From contig CAVYOE010000001.1 in assembly GCA_963770155.1 (NCBI GenBank), positions 434,001 to 498,000 of the forward strand: a stretch of DNA of 64,000 nt, in the 5' to 3' direction. Below are positions 16,807 to 27,182 of the stretch, one piece after another; position 1 is the stretch's first letter; every line of letters starts with the position of its first letter. The stretch is from CAVYOE01 sp963770155. Its GTDB lineage: Bacteria; Actinomycetota; Thermoleophilia; Solirubrobacterales; 70-9. The translations under genes were made by a program, and so were the position numbers. The notes below the pieces were generated by a model. The model did no database searches. It was not told where the DNA came from and worked only from the letters and a program-made list of their open reading frames with translations.

Positions 16807-19417
16807 GTGGTAGCCGAAGAGCCCGCGACGTCGTTCAGCTGCAAGCCGTACGCCTATCGAGAGGCACGGGCAATCGCCGATGCGCTCGGGTTGAGCGAAC
16901 CGGTCGCGATCACTTTGGTCCGCCGCGGATACCGGACCCCGGAGCAGGCACGCGAGTTCCTCGCGGCAGAGGAAACCCATGATCCGTTCGAGTTTGAGTC
17001 GATGGCCGCTGTCTGCGCCGAGCTCGCCAGCGCGATCCAGCAGCGGAAGCGGATCACGGTCCACGGCGACTACGACGTAGACGGCGTCTGCTCGACCGCG
17101 ATCTTGGTGCGGACGCTGAAGGCGCTCGGCGCCGACTGCGACTGGCTGATCCCGGCGCGTTCGGACGGCTACGGCCTGACGACTGCCAACGTCGAGTTGC
17201 TGGCAGGCCGCGGTACCGATGTGCTCCTGACCGCGGACTGCGGTATCGGCTGCGCGCAGGAGATCGAGCTGGCCCGCTCACGGGGAGTCGAGACGATCGT
17301 CACCGACCACCATCAACCGCCGGAGCGGTTGCCGGACTGCCCGATCGTCCACCCGGCCCTCAGTGGCTATCCCTTTGCCGACCTCTGCGCGGCGGGAGTT
17401 GCCCACAAGCTCTCGCATGCGCTCCGCTCCAAGGCGTCGCTGCCCCAGGACCCGGTCGAACTCCAGCTGGTCGCCTTGGCGACCGTCGCCGATGTTGTTC
17501 CGCTGGTGGGCGAGAACCGACGGCTCGTCCGGGATGGTTTGGCTGAGGCGCGCCGGAGTCCTCTGCCGGGGCTGCAAGCGCTGACCGCCGTTTCGAAGAC
17601 CGATCCGGCGACCCTTTCCAGCGGCGACCTCGGCTTCAGGGTGGCCCCGCGGATCAATGCGGCCGGGCGCCTCTACCGCGCCGACGCCGGGGTCGAGCTC
17701 TTCCTGACCGACGACCCGGACCGCGCGCGGGAGATCGCAGTCGAGCTCGACCGCGCCAATGCCGAACGCCGCGCGGTCGAGAGGGAGGTCCTGAGCTCGG
17801 CTGAACGCGAGTTCGCTGCCTCAGAACCGGCTCACCGGGAGGCCCCCGCGATCGTCCTCGCCGGCGAAGGATGGCACCCGGGCGTGGTGGGGATAGTCGC
17901 TTCCAGGCTGGCCGAGCGCTACTGGCGGCCGGTGGTGCTGATTGGGCTCGCCGACGGCAGGGGCCGTGGCTCGGCCCGATCGATTCCGGGCTTCGACCTG
18001 GTCGCGGGACTCGAGGCCTGCTCGGGCCACCTGGCCCGCTATGGCGGACATGTGGCTGCGGCAGGGCTGGAGCTGGCGCCGGAGGCCGTCCCCGCATTCC
18101 GGGAGGACTTCATCGCCCATGCCCGCGAGGCAATTACCCCTGAGCAACTCGTCCGGGAACGGCGGATGGACGCCGTCGTCGGAATCGGTGCCGCTGCTGC
18201 CGGAGGTGTCGGAATCGACCTGGCCGAAGAGTTCGAGCGGCTCGCCCCGTTCGGAGCCGCGAACCCCGAACCGCGCTTGCTCGTCCCGGCTGCGCGGCTC
18301 CGCGAGGTGCGTGCGATGGGGGAGACCGAGAAACACGCCAGGTTCCAGGTCGAAAGCGGTGCCGGGCGGGCGCTGGGGGTTGCCTTCAACGTCGGCTCGA
18401 CGCTCGAGCGGCTCGAAGGCGCCCATGCTGACCTCTCCATCAGTCTCGAAGTCGACCGCTGGAACGGTTCGGTTGCGCCGCGGCTGATCCTCGACACCCT
18501 GCGCCCGCTTCCGAATCCACCCGAACAGCTGGAGGAGCCGGCCTGCACGGGGGCCGCGGCGGGCGATGAGTGGTGGGACCGGTTCGAAGCCGAGCTCTCT
18601 GCCCCTCTGGGACCCTGGTCGGGCTCGCACGGGCTCGAGCCGGCGCTCGAGCGCGCACGCACCAGTCCCGAGCGGACCCTGATCGACCGACGGGGCGGGG
18701 CCGCGGTAGCTGCGATCGCCGAGCTGGTCTCGAGCGGCGGATCTGTCCTGGCCGTCTGCGCCGACGCGGCCAGGCGCAAGGCCTTGGTCGACCGTTACGC
18801 CGACGGCGATGGCCCGGAGCCGGGCGTCTGCTGCCACCGTTGTGCAGAGTTGGAACTGCAGACGGCCCTGGCACGGACCGCGGCTCCCGGTGGGATCGCG
18901 CTCGCTGACTGGGGCGCGCTGCTGCGCTTCCCGAGGTGGCGCAGGGCTTCGACCACGTGGTCATGATCGAGCCGCCGCCGTTCGAGCCGCTGGAGCGGCT
19001 CCTGGGCGGCCGGGGAGGGATTCCTGCACCTCGCCTGGGGTGAAACCGAGCTCGAGCTCGCCGAGCGCCTGCTCGAGCACGAATGGGAGCTGCGTCCGCA
19101 CCTCTCGGCGATCTATCGCGCGGCTGCTGCTGTGCCCGACGGTCTCGTCGGCGAGCAGCTGGCGTCCGCGTTCGCCGGTCCCGGCCGTTATCCGCGCCCG
19201 CCCGAGCAGTGCCGGGCGCTGCGTGCGGGTGCTCGGCGAGCTCGGGCTCTGTGCCTGGGAGCGCGACGGCACCGGCGGGGCGCTGCGGGTCGTATCCTCG
19301 AAAGAGACGAATCTCGAGAGCTCGCAGGCCTATGTGGCCTACCGGGCCAGGTACAAGGAAGGCAGCGAATGCCTGAGAAGGCACCGACAACCGGAAAGAC
19401 TGGCGGCAGCGGCGTAG
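16807..19417 (+). CDS. recJ: Single-stranded-DNA-specific exonuclease RecJ, frameshifted
   Basis: 5'-3' ssDNA exonuclease for recombination and repair. The DHH core is intact: HGDYDVDGVCSTAILVRTL, LTADCGIGCAQE, TDHHQPPERLPDC and RINAAGRLYRADAGVELF; then the DHHA1 domain (GEGWHPGVVGIVASRLAERY, SARSIPGFDL, RYGGHVAAAGLEL) and an OB-like region. The first frame ends at 18966, but the C-terminus continues in other frames: PEVAQGFDHVVMIEPPPFEPLERLL, then GFLHLAWGETELELAERLLEHEWELRP, then VLGELGLCAWERDGTGGALRVV, ending at 19417. This implies one lost base near 18932 and gains near 19015 and 19225. Restored length about 870 residues. TAGCCT lies 6 nt before GTG 16807. Confidence 0.88.
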
Positions 19418-21764
19418 AGACGCCGGCCGGCGCCGAGCGCCGCGCCCGCGGGCAACGGCGGTCCGGCCGCGGTCGATGCCGACCGCCGCGGCCACACCAG
19501 GGTGGGCGAGTCGAGCCGCGAGGCGAAGGCGCCGAGCCCCGACCAGATCACCAAGGAGCTGTCTGCCGAGAAGCGGGCCCTGCTCGGCGACCTGTTCGCG
19601 GTGATCGAGGAGCACAGCGCCGAGGCGAGCGCCGCCGATAGACCGCGAGGCCGTCGAGCGCGCCTTCACCTTCGCCTGCGAGAGCCACGCCGATCAGGTC
19701 CGCAAGTCCGGCGAGGACTTCATCACCCACCCGCTGGGCGTCGCCAGGATCTGCGCCGGCATGCGCCTCGATACGGACACGCTGTGTGCGGCACTCCTCC
19801 ACGACACGGTCGAGGACACCAGCGCCAATCTCGATCAGGTCCGCGAACGGTTCGGCGAGGAGATCGCCCAGCTCGTCGATGGCGTCACCAAGCTCACCGA
19901 GATCACCTTCCAGAGCCGCGACGAGCATCAGGCCGAGAACTACCGGAAGATGATGGTGGCGATGGCGAGTGACGTCAGGGTGATCCTGATCAAGCTCGCC
20001 GACCGCCTCCACAACATGCGGACCCTCGAGGCGCTGCCGAAGCAGAAGCAGATCGAGAAGGCCCGCGAGACGCTCGAGATCTATGCCCCGCTTGCCCACC
20101 GCCTCGGGATCCACGCGATCAAGTGGGAGCTCGAGGACCTTGCCTTCGCGACCCTGCACCCGCGCAAGTACGAGGAGATGAAGGAGCTGGTCGCTCAGCA
20201 GCGGACTGAGCGGGAGAACTACGTCGAGGAGGCCGGCGAGTTCCTCTCTGCGGAGCTCGCAAAGGTCGGGATCGAGGCCGAGATCTCAGGCCGCGCCAAG
20301 CACTTCTACTCGATCTACACGAAGATGACTCGAAAGGGCAGGGAGTTCAACGAGATCTTCGACCTGACCGCGATGCGGGTCCTGGTCGGCTCGGTCAAGG
20401 ATTGCTACGGGGCGATCGGGATCATCCACTCGCTGTGGAAGCCCCTGCCGGGGCGCTTCAAGGACTTCGTCGCGATGCCGAAGGCCAACATGTACCAGGC
20501 GCTGCACACGACGGTGATCGGCCCGGAGGGGCAGCCGCTGGAGATCCAGATCCGTACGCCGCAGATGCACGAACTCGCGGAGTACGGCATTGCGGCTCAC
20601 GTGATCTACAAGGAGGGGGCCGACTCGGCCGACGCGGGCAAGGAGAAGATGACCTGGCTGCGGCAGCTGATCGAGGACGAGAAGGAGGCCGAGCCGAAGG
20701 AATTCCTGGAGGCGCTCAAGGTCGACCTGTTCGAGGACGAGGTCTTCGTCTTCACCCCAAAGGGCGAGGTCAAGAACCTCTCGGCCGGTTCGACCCCGCT
20801 CGACTTCGCCTATGCCATCCACACCGACGTCGGCCACCACTGCGTCGGCGCCAAGGTGAACGGCAAGATCGTGCCGCTCCACTACCAGTTGCGCAGCGGC
20901 GACATCGTCGAGGTGAGCACCGCCAAGCGCGGCCGCGGCCCCTCGCGCGACTGGCTCGACTTGGTCAAGACCAAGAGCGCGCGAGAGAAGATCCGCGCCT
21001 GGTTCAAGCGCGAGCGACGCGAGGACGCCGAGCGCAACGGGCGCGAGTCCCTCCAGCAGACGTTGAAGAAGCGCGGCCTGCCCGCATCGCGGATCGTCGG
21101 TTCGGCCCTGTTCGCCGACGTGATCCGGGAGATGGGCTTTCGCAAGGCCGACGAGTTCTACATCGCGCTCGGCCAGTCGAAGATTTCCTCGCGGGTGGTC
21201 GCCAACAAGCTGATGCAGCGGCTCAAGTCGGGAGAGGCGGTCGCCGACGAGGCGCCGCTCGAGGGGCTGGTGCACGGACGCGACGATGACCGGCGCCGCA
21301 CCCACGACGCGTCCAACTTCGGGATCAAGGTCGAGGGCGTGGACGATGTCGCAGTCCGCCTGGCCAAGTGCTGCCGCCCCGCCCCCGGTGATGGGATCGT
21401 CGGCTATGTCTCCCTCGGGCGCGGGATCACGATCCACCGCGAGGACTGCCGCAACCTGAAGGCTTTGAAGCGGGCCCCGGAGAGGTTCACCGATGTCGCC
21501 TGGGACGGTGCCGGGGAGGCGACCTACCGGGTCGAGCTCCAGGTCGATGCCTGGGATCGGACCCGTCTGCTCGAGGAGCTCTCCCGCAGCTTCGCTGAGG
21601 CCGGGATCAACATCCTCGAAGCGAGTTGCACCACCAAGCATCCGATGGTCAAGAACCGTTTCGTGGTGGAAGTGGGGGATACCGAGCAGCTCAAGGGCGC
21701 CATCGCCCGCCTGCGGAACGTCGAAGGCGTCTTCGACGCCTACAGGGTGACCCCGGGCAGCTGA
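19369..21764 (+). CDS. relA: (p)ppGpp synthetase/hydrolase RelA/SpoT, frameshifted N-terminus
   Basis: Bifunctional stringent-response enzyme. The hydrolase HD domain (FACESHADQVRKSGEDFITHPLGVA, AALLHDTVEDT, IKLADRLHNMRTLEALP), the synthetase domain (RAKHFYSIYTKMTRKGREF, DLTAMRVLV, FVAMPKANMYQALHTTV), the TGS domain (VFVFTPKGEVKNLSAGSTPLDFAYAIHTD), a Cys-containing helical region (LAKCCRPAPGDGIVGYV) and an ACT domain (LQVDAWDRTRLLEELSRSFAEAGINI) are all present. The unbroken part begins near 19645. Upstream the frame switches twice (about 19440 and 19640; CGCCGATAGACCGC has one base too many) back to ATG 19369 with a low-complexity N-terminus. The ATG overlaps the inferred recJ end by 49 nt. 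Restored length about 795 residues. Confidence 0.92.
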
Positions 21765-21847
21765 CTCGGGCAGGCATGGGAGCCCCCGCCCAAGAGGGGG
21801 AGCTGCGGGCGCAACTTTCGCGTGCCTGCGGGTATCTTTACTCCGTC

Positions 21848-22732
21848 ATGTGGGGCCTTACAAAGCGCGCGGGGCTGGTGCTGCTGCCAGTCGTCCTGCT
21901 GATCACGATGGCGCTCGCACCGAACGCGATTGCGGCCAAGAAGGTGATCACCAAGTCCAAGACCGTCGGGCTGGTCGGGACCAACGTGGTTCGCAGCGCC
22001 GTCGCGAAGTGCCCGCGGACCATGCTCGCGGTCGGCGGCGGGTTCTCGAGCACCCCGCAGCTGTTCGCCGCCCCACCGAACCTCCCGAACTTCTTCGAGT
22101 CTCAGCGCGCCGGTGAGCGCGGCTGGCGGGTGACCGCCGGCCAGACCGCGACCAATGGCAGCGGCAAGATCACCGCCTTCGTGTACTGCCGCAAGCAGAA
22201 TGCTCCAATCAAGGAAATATCCGCTTCGGAGCCCCTTTCGACTCTGGCCCGCTCCCAGAACACCGCGCTAGCCACCTGCCCCAAGGGCACGAAGGCGATC
22301 GCCGGCGGGTTCGAGCTGCCCGCGCCCGAGGGAATCGCGACCGTGTTCCCGACCGACTCCGAGAAGTCCGGCGGCCGCGGGTGGACCGTGACCGGAGTTC
22401 GCGACAGCGATCCGGCCAGCCAAACCGGCTCGGTCGACGCGATCGCCTACTGCGTCAGGAATGCGACGGCCAAGACCAAGCTTCGGAGCACTCAGTACCG
22501 GACGAACGACAAGCAGGACGTCGTCCCGGTCGCGGTGACTCCGACCTGCAAGGCGCCGACTCTCGTTTCCAGCGGCGGGTTCAACGCACCGTTTGCTCAG
22601 CGCGGCAGTGAGCGTGGGGCCACACTCGTCACCGAGTCCCGCCGCAAGGGCAATGCCTGGCAGGTCTCGGGCTACGGCCTGGGCCCCAGCAATATCGACC
22701 TGTCGCTGACCGCGTTCGCCTACTGCCGCTAG
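21848..22732 (+). CDS. Secreted protein with three Cys-paired internal repeats
   Basis: 294 residues from ATG 21848. The signal peptide is MWGLTKRAGLVLLPVVLLITMALAPNAIAA. The mature part has three repeats of about 80-90 residues. Each starts with a Cys and a GGF motif (AKCPRTMLAVGGGFSS; ATCPKGTKAIAGGFELP; PTCKAPTLVSSGGFNAP), passes through a W-x-V-(T/S) strand (GWRVTAGQ; GWTVTGVR; AWQVSGYG) and ends with an aromatic-Cys strand (ITAFVYCR; VDAIAYCV; LTAFAYCR). The paired Cys probably form a disulfide in each repeat. Repeats of this type recur in secreted proteins of related actinobacteria; no activity is known. It faces the HIT gene, stop codons adjacent (22732/22733). Confidence 0.8.
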   Translation: MWGLTKRAGLVLLPVVLLITMALAPNAIAAKKVITKSKTVGLVGTNVVRSAVAKCPRTMLAVGGGFSSTPQLFAAPPNLPNFFESQRAGERGWRVTAGQTATNGSGKITAFVYCRKQNAPIKEISASEPLSTLARSQNTALATCPKGTKAIAGGFELPAPEGIATVFPTDSEKSGGRGWTVTGVRDSDPASQTGSVDAIAYCVRNATAKTKLRSTQYRTNDKQDVVPVAVTPTCKAPTLVSSGGFNAPFAQRGSERGATLVTESRRKGNAWQVSGYGLGPSNIDLSLTAFAYCR

Positions 22733-23167
22733 TTACCGGCGAGCGCGGCGCACGGCCTCTTTGATCGCGGCGGCGGCTTTTTCCGCCTCGGCCTCGCTCT
22801 TGTACTTGCGCCGCGGCCAGAAGAAGCCCCGCAAGCCGTCCTTGGGCTTGCGCGGCACCACGTGAACGTGCAGGTGGGGGACGCTCTGGCTGACGACGTT
22901 GTTGAGCGCGACGAACGAGCCGGGCTTCTCCATCGCCTCCGGTATCGCCCGAGAGAGGAGTTTCGCGTTCCCAAACAACTCCCCGACGAGGTTCGCGGGT
23001 AGGTCCGCAAGCGTCTCGAAGTGCTCCCGCGGCACCAGCAGGGAGTGGCCGTGGAAGAGCGGCCGGTTGTCGAGGAAGGCGATCGTGAGCTCGTCCTCGA
23101 ACACGATCTGTGCCGGCTCCTCTCCGGCGGCTATGCGGCAGAAGAGGCAGTCGTCAGCAGGGGTCAA
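22733..23167 (-). CDS. HIT family hydrolase
   Basis: 144 residues. Starts with the CxxC pair (DDCLFCRIAAGEEPAQIVFED) and has the histidine-triad active site HLHVHVVPR, which binds and cleaves nucleotide phosphoramidates or dinucleoside polyphosphates. The basic C-terminal tail (WPRRKYKSEAEAEKAAAAIKE) is usual for this branch. It overlaps the upstream lipid-kinase gene by 4 nt (23164-23167), so the two are translationally coupled. A second HIT protein lies at 26651-27142. Confidence 0.93.
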   Translation of the reverse strand: MTPADDCLFCRIAAGEEPAQIVFEDELTIAFLDNRPLFHGHSLLVPREHFETLADLPANLVGELFGNAKLLSRAIPEAMEKPGSFVALNNVVSQSVPHLHVHVVPRKPKDGLRGFFWPRRKYKSEAEAEKAAAAIKEAVRRARR

Positions 23168-24186
23168 GCGACGAGCGTCAGCGCTCTCGGTTCGATCCCG
23201 ATCTGCGCCTCAGTGAACTCGCCGATGTAGTCGCCGTCGACCTGAAGCGGGAAGTGCCGGATCTCGCCCGCTTCGTTCCGGGAGATCGAGGCGATGCTGC
23301 TCTCGGTCAGGCCTTCGAAGTGGTCGATGTGCCGGTGCTTGCTCGCCTTCAGGCGTGCACTGAGGACACGCGCGGCAATCGTCGGCATGTCGGCGGGCGA
23401 GGCCTGGGCCAGCACCGCCCCCGAGAGCCTGCCGTTGGACAGCTCCGCCCCTTCGCAGACTCGGACCGGGCGTGGGCCGAAGTACGTGAATGGGTCGGAG
23501 TTCTGGTAGATCGCGGTGACACCCTCTACCTGCCGGCCGTCGGCAGAGACCGAAAGCCGCACCGGATCGCGCAGGTAGTTGCGCATGAACCCGGTGATTG
23601 CGGCCCAGGTGAAGTACCAGCGGCCGCCGCGCGCCTTCATCCGCGGGTGCGAATCAACCCTCCGCACGACCGTCGCGTCGAGGCCCATCCCGCAGGCGAA
23701 CACGAAGCGACGCCCATTGACGGTGCCGAGGTCGATGCGGCGCGGGCGGAAGTCGTCGGCGATCCCGATCAGGTGCTCGGTCGCATCGACGACGTCGTTC
23801 GGGATGCCGAGGGTGCGCGCGACGACGTTGGTGGAGCCGCCGGGGAGAACCGAGACCGGGACTTCCGTCCCCGCGAGCCCGTTGGCGACCTCGTTCAGGG
23901 TCCCGTCTCCGCCGAAGGCGACGACGATGTCGTACTCGCCGTTGCGGGCCTCCCGTCCGATCTCGATCGCGTGCTCGGAGGCCTCCGTGTCGATCGCCTC
24001 GACCTCGTAGCGCGCCTGCAGCGCGTAGACGACCAGGTTCTTGAGCCGGTTCGAAACCGTGGTCGCGTAGGGATTGACGATGATCAGCATCCGCTTCTTG
24101 GCGGCTCCGGGCGTCAGCGGCTTGGCCGGAGAAGCAGTTCCGGGCCTCGGGGGCCCTGGCTGTGGTGGGGCACTGGTCGCGGACAC
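23164..24186 (-). CDS. Diacylglycerol kinase-like lipid kinase (YegS/DgkB family)
   Basis: About 340 residues. The catalytic domain begins RMLIIVNPYATTVSNRLKNLV; the nucleotide site is VVAFGGDGTLNEVANGL, followed by PVSVLPGGSTNVVARTLGIP; the C-terminal beta-domain includes FACGMGLDATVVRRV and RHFPLQVDGDYIGE. Phosphorylates diacylglycerol or a related lipid at the membrane. I chose GTG 24186 because AAAGGAGGG lies 4-5 nt before it; an ATG at 24210 would put that ribosome site inside the gene. The N-terminus is a Pro-rich linker. Downstream it overlaps the HIT gene. Confidence 0.9.
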   Translation of the reverse strand: MSATSAPPQPGPPRPGTASPAKPLTPGAAKKRMLIIVNPYATTVSNRLKNLVVYALQARYEVEAIDTEASEHAIEIGREARNGEYDIVVAFGGDGTLNEVANGLAGTEVPVSVLPGGSTNVVARTLGIPNDVVDATEHLIGIADDFRPRRIDLGTVNGRRFVFACGMGLDATVVRRVDSHPRMKARGGRWYFTWAAITGFMRNYLRDPVRLSVSADGRQVEGVTAIYQNSDPFTYFGPRPVRVCEGAELSNGRLSGAVLAQASPADMPTIAARVLSARLKASKHRHIDHFEGLTESSIASISRNEAGEIRHFPLQVDGDYIGEFTEAQIGIEPRALTLVA

Positions 24187-24217
24187 GCCCTCCTTTCTAC
24201 CCCTCTCCATCGCGTGG

Positions 24218-25267
24218 TTACTCCGCTGCGGCCTGGCCGGCGCCGAGCGCCACCGGCTCCCCTTCGCCGGTTGCGTGGAAGCGAACCACGTCGCCGTCGG
24301 CGATCTCGCGCACCCTCCCCGCGTTGATCAGCAGGTCGACGTGCCCGATCACCTCCGAAAGCGTCAGGAACGCCTGCGTCACCGCCACGTTCCCCCACAG
24401 CGCCTGGGCCAGCTCGTAGCCGGTCCGTGGCTCCTCCTCGATCAGGCGGTAAAGCTTCTCGGCGCGGCGCTCGTGCAAGGCGAAGCGCTCGTCGATCAGC
24501 GCCACATGATCGGTGATCGGCTCGCCGTGACCGGAGAGGACGATCTCGGCCGGCATCTCCCTGGTCTTGGCCAGTGAGGCGATGTATTCGACCAGCGCCT
24601 GGCGGCGACGATCGGAGCCGTCAAGAGGCCGGGAGATCAAGGGATTCGAGGAGATGTGCTTGATCAGGTGGTCGGCGGCAAGCAGGATCCGCCGCTCCTC
24701 GTCCCAGAAGACGGTGTCGGAGGGGCTGTGCCCGGGGCGGTGGAGGACCTCGAGCGTGCGGTCACGCAGGTCGAGCCGTTCGCCGTCGGCCAGCGGCCTG
24801 GTGACGTGGACCTTCGACCCCCAGGCGCGGAAGCTCCGCGAGACGCTCTGAAGTGCGGTGACGACGTCCTCGGGAATACCGTGGCTCCGCATCAACTGGG
24901 CCGCGGCCTCGTCGTCACGCTCAGCGTCCTCGCCGAAGTTCTCGACGAAGTCGACCACGGAGTCGAGCGCCGCGACCTCTGCGCCCGAGCGCTTCGCGAC
25001 AATGTCGACCAGGCCGAGATGGTCGATGTGCTGATGGGTGAGGATGACCAGGCCGATGTCCTCGATCGAGCGACCGGCCTCGGAGAGCTGGCTCTCGAGC
25101 TCATCGAGGGCCTTGCCCGAGTTGGGCCCCGCATCCACCAGGGTGAGCGGGTCGTCCTCGATCAGGTAGCAGTTGACGCGTCCGACCGCGAACGGGGTCG
25201 GGATCCGCATGCAATGGATGCCCTCGGCCTCGGCACGCTCGAGCGCTTGCTGGTCTGACATCGTCAT
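24218..25267 (-). CDS. MBL-fold metallo-hydrolase
   Basis: 349 residues. The metal-binding motif THQHIDHLG (HxHxDH) is preceded by the strand TLVDAGPNSGKALDEL; further ligands are in VLHRPGHSPSD, LLAADHLIK and VLSGHGEPI. The layout is that of the glyoxalase II-like/LACTB2 group, with a C-terminal winged-helix-like extension (LYRLIEEEPRTGYELAQALWG, then GHVDLLINAGRVREIADGD). Substrate unknown; hydrolysis of a thioester or nucleotide is typical. ATGA overlap with the stop of the upstream phosphomannomutase gene. Confidence 0.88.
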   Translation of the reverse strand: MTMSDQQALERAEAEGIHCMRIPTPFAVGRVNCYLIEDDPLTLVDAGPNSGKALDELESQLSEAGRSIEDIGLVILTHQHIDHLGLVDIVAKRSGAEVAALDSVVDFVENFGEDAERDDEAAAQLMRSHGIPEDVVTALQSVSRSFRAWGSKVHVTRPLADGERLDLRDRTLEVLHRPGHSPSDTVFWDEERRILLAADHLIKHISSNPLISRPLDGSDRRRQALVEYIASLAKTREMPAEIVLSGHGEPITDHVALIDERFALHERRAEKLYRLIEEEPRTGYELAQALWGNVAVTQAFLTLSEVIGHVDLLINAGRVREIADGDVVRFHATGEGEPVALGAGQAAAE

Positions 25268-26658
25268 GAGCGGATCACCGCCAAGACTTCGTCGCGCTTT
25301 CGCTCCATGTCCTCGCGGGAGACAAGCGACTCGAGGTTGAGGCGGAGGAGCGGCTCCGTATTCGAGGGGCGGACGTTGAAGTGCCAGTCCGGGTAGTCGA
25401 TCGACACGCCGTCGAGCCGCGTGACCTCGGCGTCCTCGTAGCGCGCGGCCAGCTCCTCCATCTTGGCTTCCTGGTCAGCGACCTCGGTGTTGATCTCCCC
25501 GGAGATGAAATAGCGCGAGCGGAATTCGGAGATCAGCTCAGCCAGCGACTTGCCCTGCCGGGAGATCAGCTCGAGCATGAGCAGGGCCGGGATCGTCCCG
25601 GAGTCGGCGCAGTAGAAATCGCGAAAGTAGTAGTGCCCGGACACCTCGCCGCCGAAGACGGCGCCGGTCTCCCGCATCCGCAGCTTGAAAAAGGCGTGCC
25701 CGACCCGGCTCAGATCCGAGCTGCCGCCCTCGGCGGCGACAGTGTCGGGGACCGCGCGGCTCGAGCGCGGGTCGTAGAGGATCGTCGCGCCGGCTTCCTT
25801 CGCCAGCGCTGCCCGTGCCAACAGTGCGCAAACGAAGTCGCCGTCGCAGAAGTCCCCGTTGCCGTCGATGAAGAAGCACCGGTCGGCGTCACCGTCCCAG
25901 GCGATCGCCAGGTCGACCCCGGTCTTTTTGACCTGGTCGACAATGAACCGGCGGTTCTCCTCCAGCAGGGGGTTGGGCTCACGGTCCGGGAACTCGCCAT
26001 TCGGCTCCCAGTAGCTGGTGGTCAGCTCGAGACCGAGCTGCTCGAGCAGCGGGCCGACCATCGGTCCGGCCATGCCGTTGCCACCGTCTGCGAGCACGCG
26101 CAGGGAGCCGATTGCGTCGGCGTCGACGAAACCGAGCATGTGGCGGCGGAACTCGTCGCCGATCTCGACCGACTCGACTGAGCCCGGTGAGCTGGGGTGC
26201 TCGCCGGTGGCCGTGGACATGGACTCGACCTGCGCCCGCACCTCCTGGATGCCCGCGTCGCCGGAGAGGGCCAGGGCTCCCTCGCGCAGCAGCTTCACCC
26301 CGGTGTACGGCTTTGGGTTGTGGGAGGCGGTGACCATCGCCCCTCCGTCGAGCTCTCGGGAGCCGACGAGGAAATAGAGCATCTCGGTGGCGACCATCCC
26401 CGCATCCAGCACGCTGACCCCTTCGGCGGTGAGGCCGGCGACGAGCGCCTCGGACATCGCCGGCGCGGTCAGGCGCATGTCCCGGCCCACCCCTACCCGC
26501 AGCTCGGACGTGGGCTTGTCGCGCAGATCGGCGAGGACCCGGGCGAACGCCCGCCCGATCGCCTCGGCAGTGCCCTCGTCCATCTCTTTGCCGTAGAGGC
26601 CACGGATGTCGTAGGCCTTGAAGATTCCCGGCGGCGCCAGGACGTCGCGCTCAGTCAA
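25264..26658 (-). CDS. Phosphomannomutase/phosphoglucomutase
   Basis: 464 residues of the alpha-D-phosphohexomutase family, interconverting hexose 1- and 6-phosphates for sugar-nucleotide synthesis. FKAYDIRGLYG is the N-terminal motif; the phosphoserine loop is MVTASHNPKPYTGVK; the metal loop is WDGDADRCFFID; the sugar-specificity loop is FGGEVSGHYYFRD; the phosphate-binding loop is VRPSNTEPLLRLNLES. TTG 26658 starts inside the C-terminus of the HIT gene (8-nt overlap), so its translation is coupled. It may supply sugar phosphates for the nucleotidyltransferase at 30125. Confidence 0.93.
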   Translation of the reverse strand: MTERDVLAPPGIFKAYDIRGLYGKEMDEGTAEAIGRAFARVLADLRDKPTSELRVGVGRDMRLTAPAMSEALVAGLTAEGVSVLDAGMVATEMLYFLVGSRELDGGAMVTASHNPKPYTGVKLLREGALALSGDAGIQEVRAQVESMSTATGEHPSSPGSVESVEIGDEFRRHMLGFVDADAIGSLRVLADGGNGMAGPMVGPLLEQLGLELTTSYWEPNGEFPDREPNPLLEENRRFIVDQVKKTGVDLAIAWDGDADRCFFIDGNGDFCDGDFVCALLARAALAKEAGATILYDPRSSRAVPDTVAAEGGSSDLSRVGHAFFKLRMRETGAVFGGEVSGHYYFRDFYCADSGTIPALLMLELISRQGKSLAELISEFRSRYFISGEINTEVADQEAKMEELAARYEDAEVTRLDGVSIDYPDWHFNVRPSNTEPLLRLNLESLVSREDMERKRDEVLAVIRS

Positions 26659-27142
26659 AGGCGTCCTTCAGGGCCTCGTAGCTCTGCTCGAGCGTTTGCG
26701 GCATGACGCGAGTGTCGGCGAGAACCGGCATGAAGTTGGTGTCGCCGCCCCAGCGCGGGACCACGTGCATGTGGATGTGGTGCTCGACGCCGGCGCCGGC
26801 GACCCGGCCCTGATTGAAGCCGACGTTGTAGCCGTGAGGGGTGTAGCGGTCCTCGAGACTGCGCATCGCCTGCTGGCCCAGGGCCATCATCTCGGCGACG
26901 GTGTCGGCGTCGATCTCCTGGAGCGTCGCGACGTGCTCGAACGGCGCCACCATCAGGTGGCCGTTCGTGTACGGGAACTTGTTCAGGATCACGAAGCAGT
27001 GCTCGCCGCGGTGGACGATCAGGTTCCCTTCGTCGTCGCCGGCGGCCGGCTTCGCACAGAAGATGCAGTCCTCTTCGCTGTCTTTGCTCGCGTCCTTCAC
27101 GTACTCGAGTCGCCACGGCGCCCAGATGCGATGGTTGGCCAC
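26651..27142 (-). CDS. HIT family protein, Ap4A phosphorylase-like
   Basis: 163 residues starting MANHRIWAPWRLEYVKDA, the start typical of HIT proteins related to Ap4A phosphorylase. The zinc/CxxC segment is DCIFCAKPAAGDDEGNLIV; the triad is HHIHMHVVPRWGGDTNFMPV; also GHLMVAPFEHVATL. Likely hydrolyses dinucleoside polyphosphates or adenylated intermediates. First gene of the five-gene minus-strand run HIT-phosphomutase-MBL-lipid kinase-HIT, mostly with 4-8 nt overlaps. Confidence 0.92.
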   Translation of the reverse strand: MANHRIWAPWRLEYVKDASKDSEEDCIFCAKPAAGDDEGNLIVHRGEHCFVILNKFPYTNGHLMVAPFEHVATLQEIDADTVAEMMALGQQAMRSLEDRYTPHGYNVGFNQGRVAGAGVEHHIHMHVVPRWGGDTNFMPVLADTRVMPQTLEQSYEALKDAFD

Positions 27143-27182
27143 GGCGCAATCGTAAGCCGAAGCACCCGTTCGCCCTCGTGCC

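Noticed and set aside
20286..21641. 451-residue minus-strand ORF opposite relA
   Set aside because: It lies antisense to a conserved gene and has only low-complexity Leu/Asp/Arg sequence; typical GC-rich shadow.
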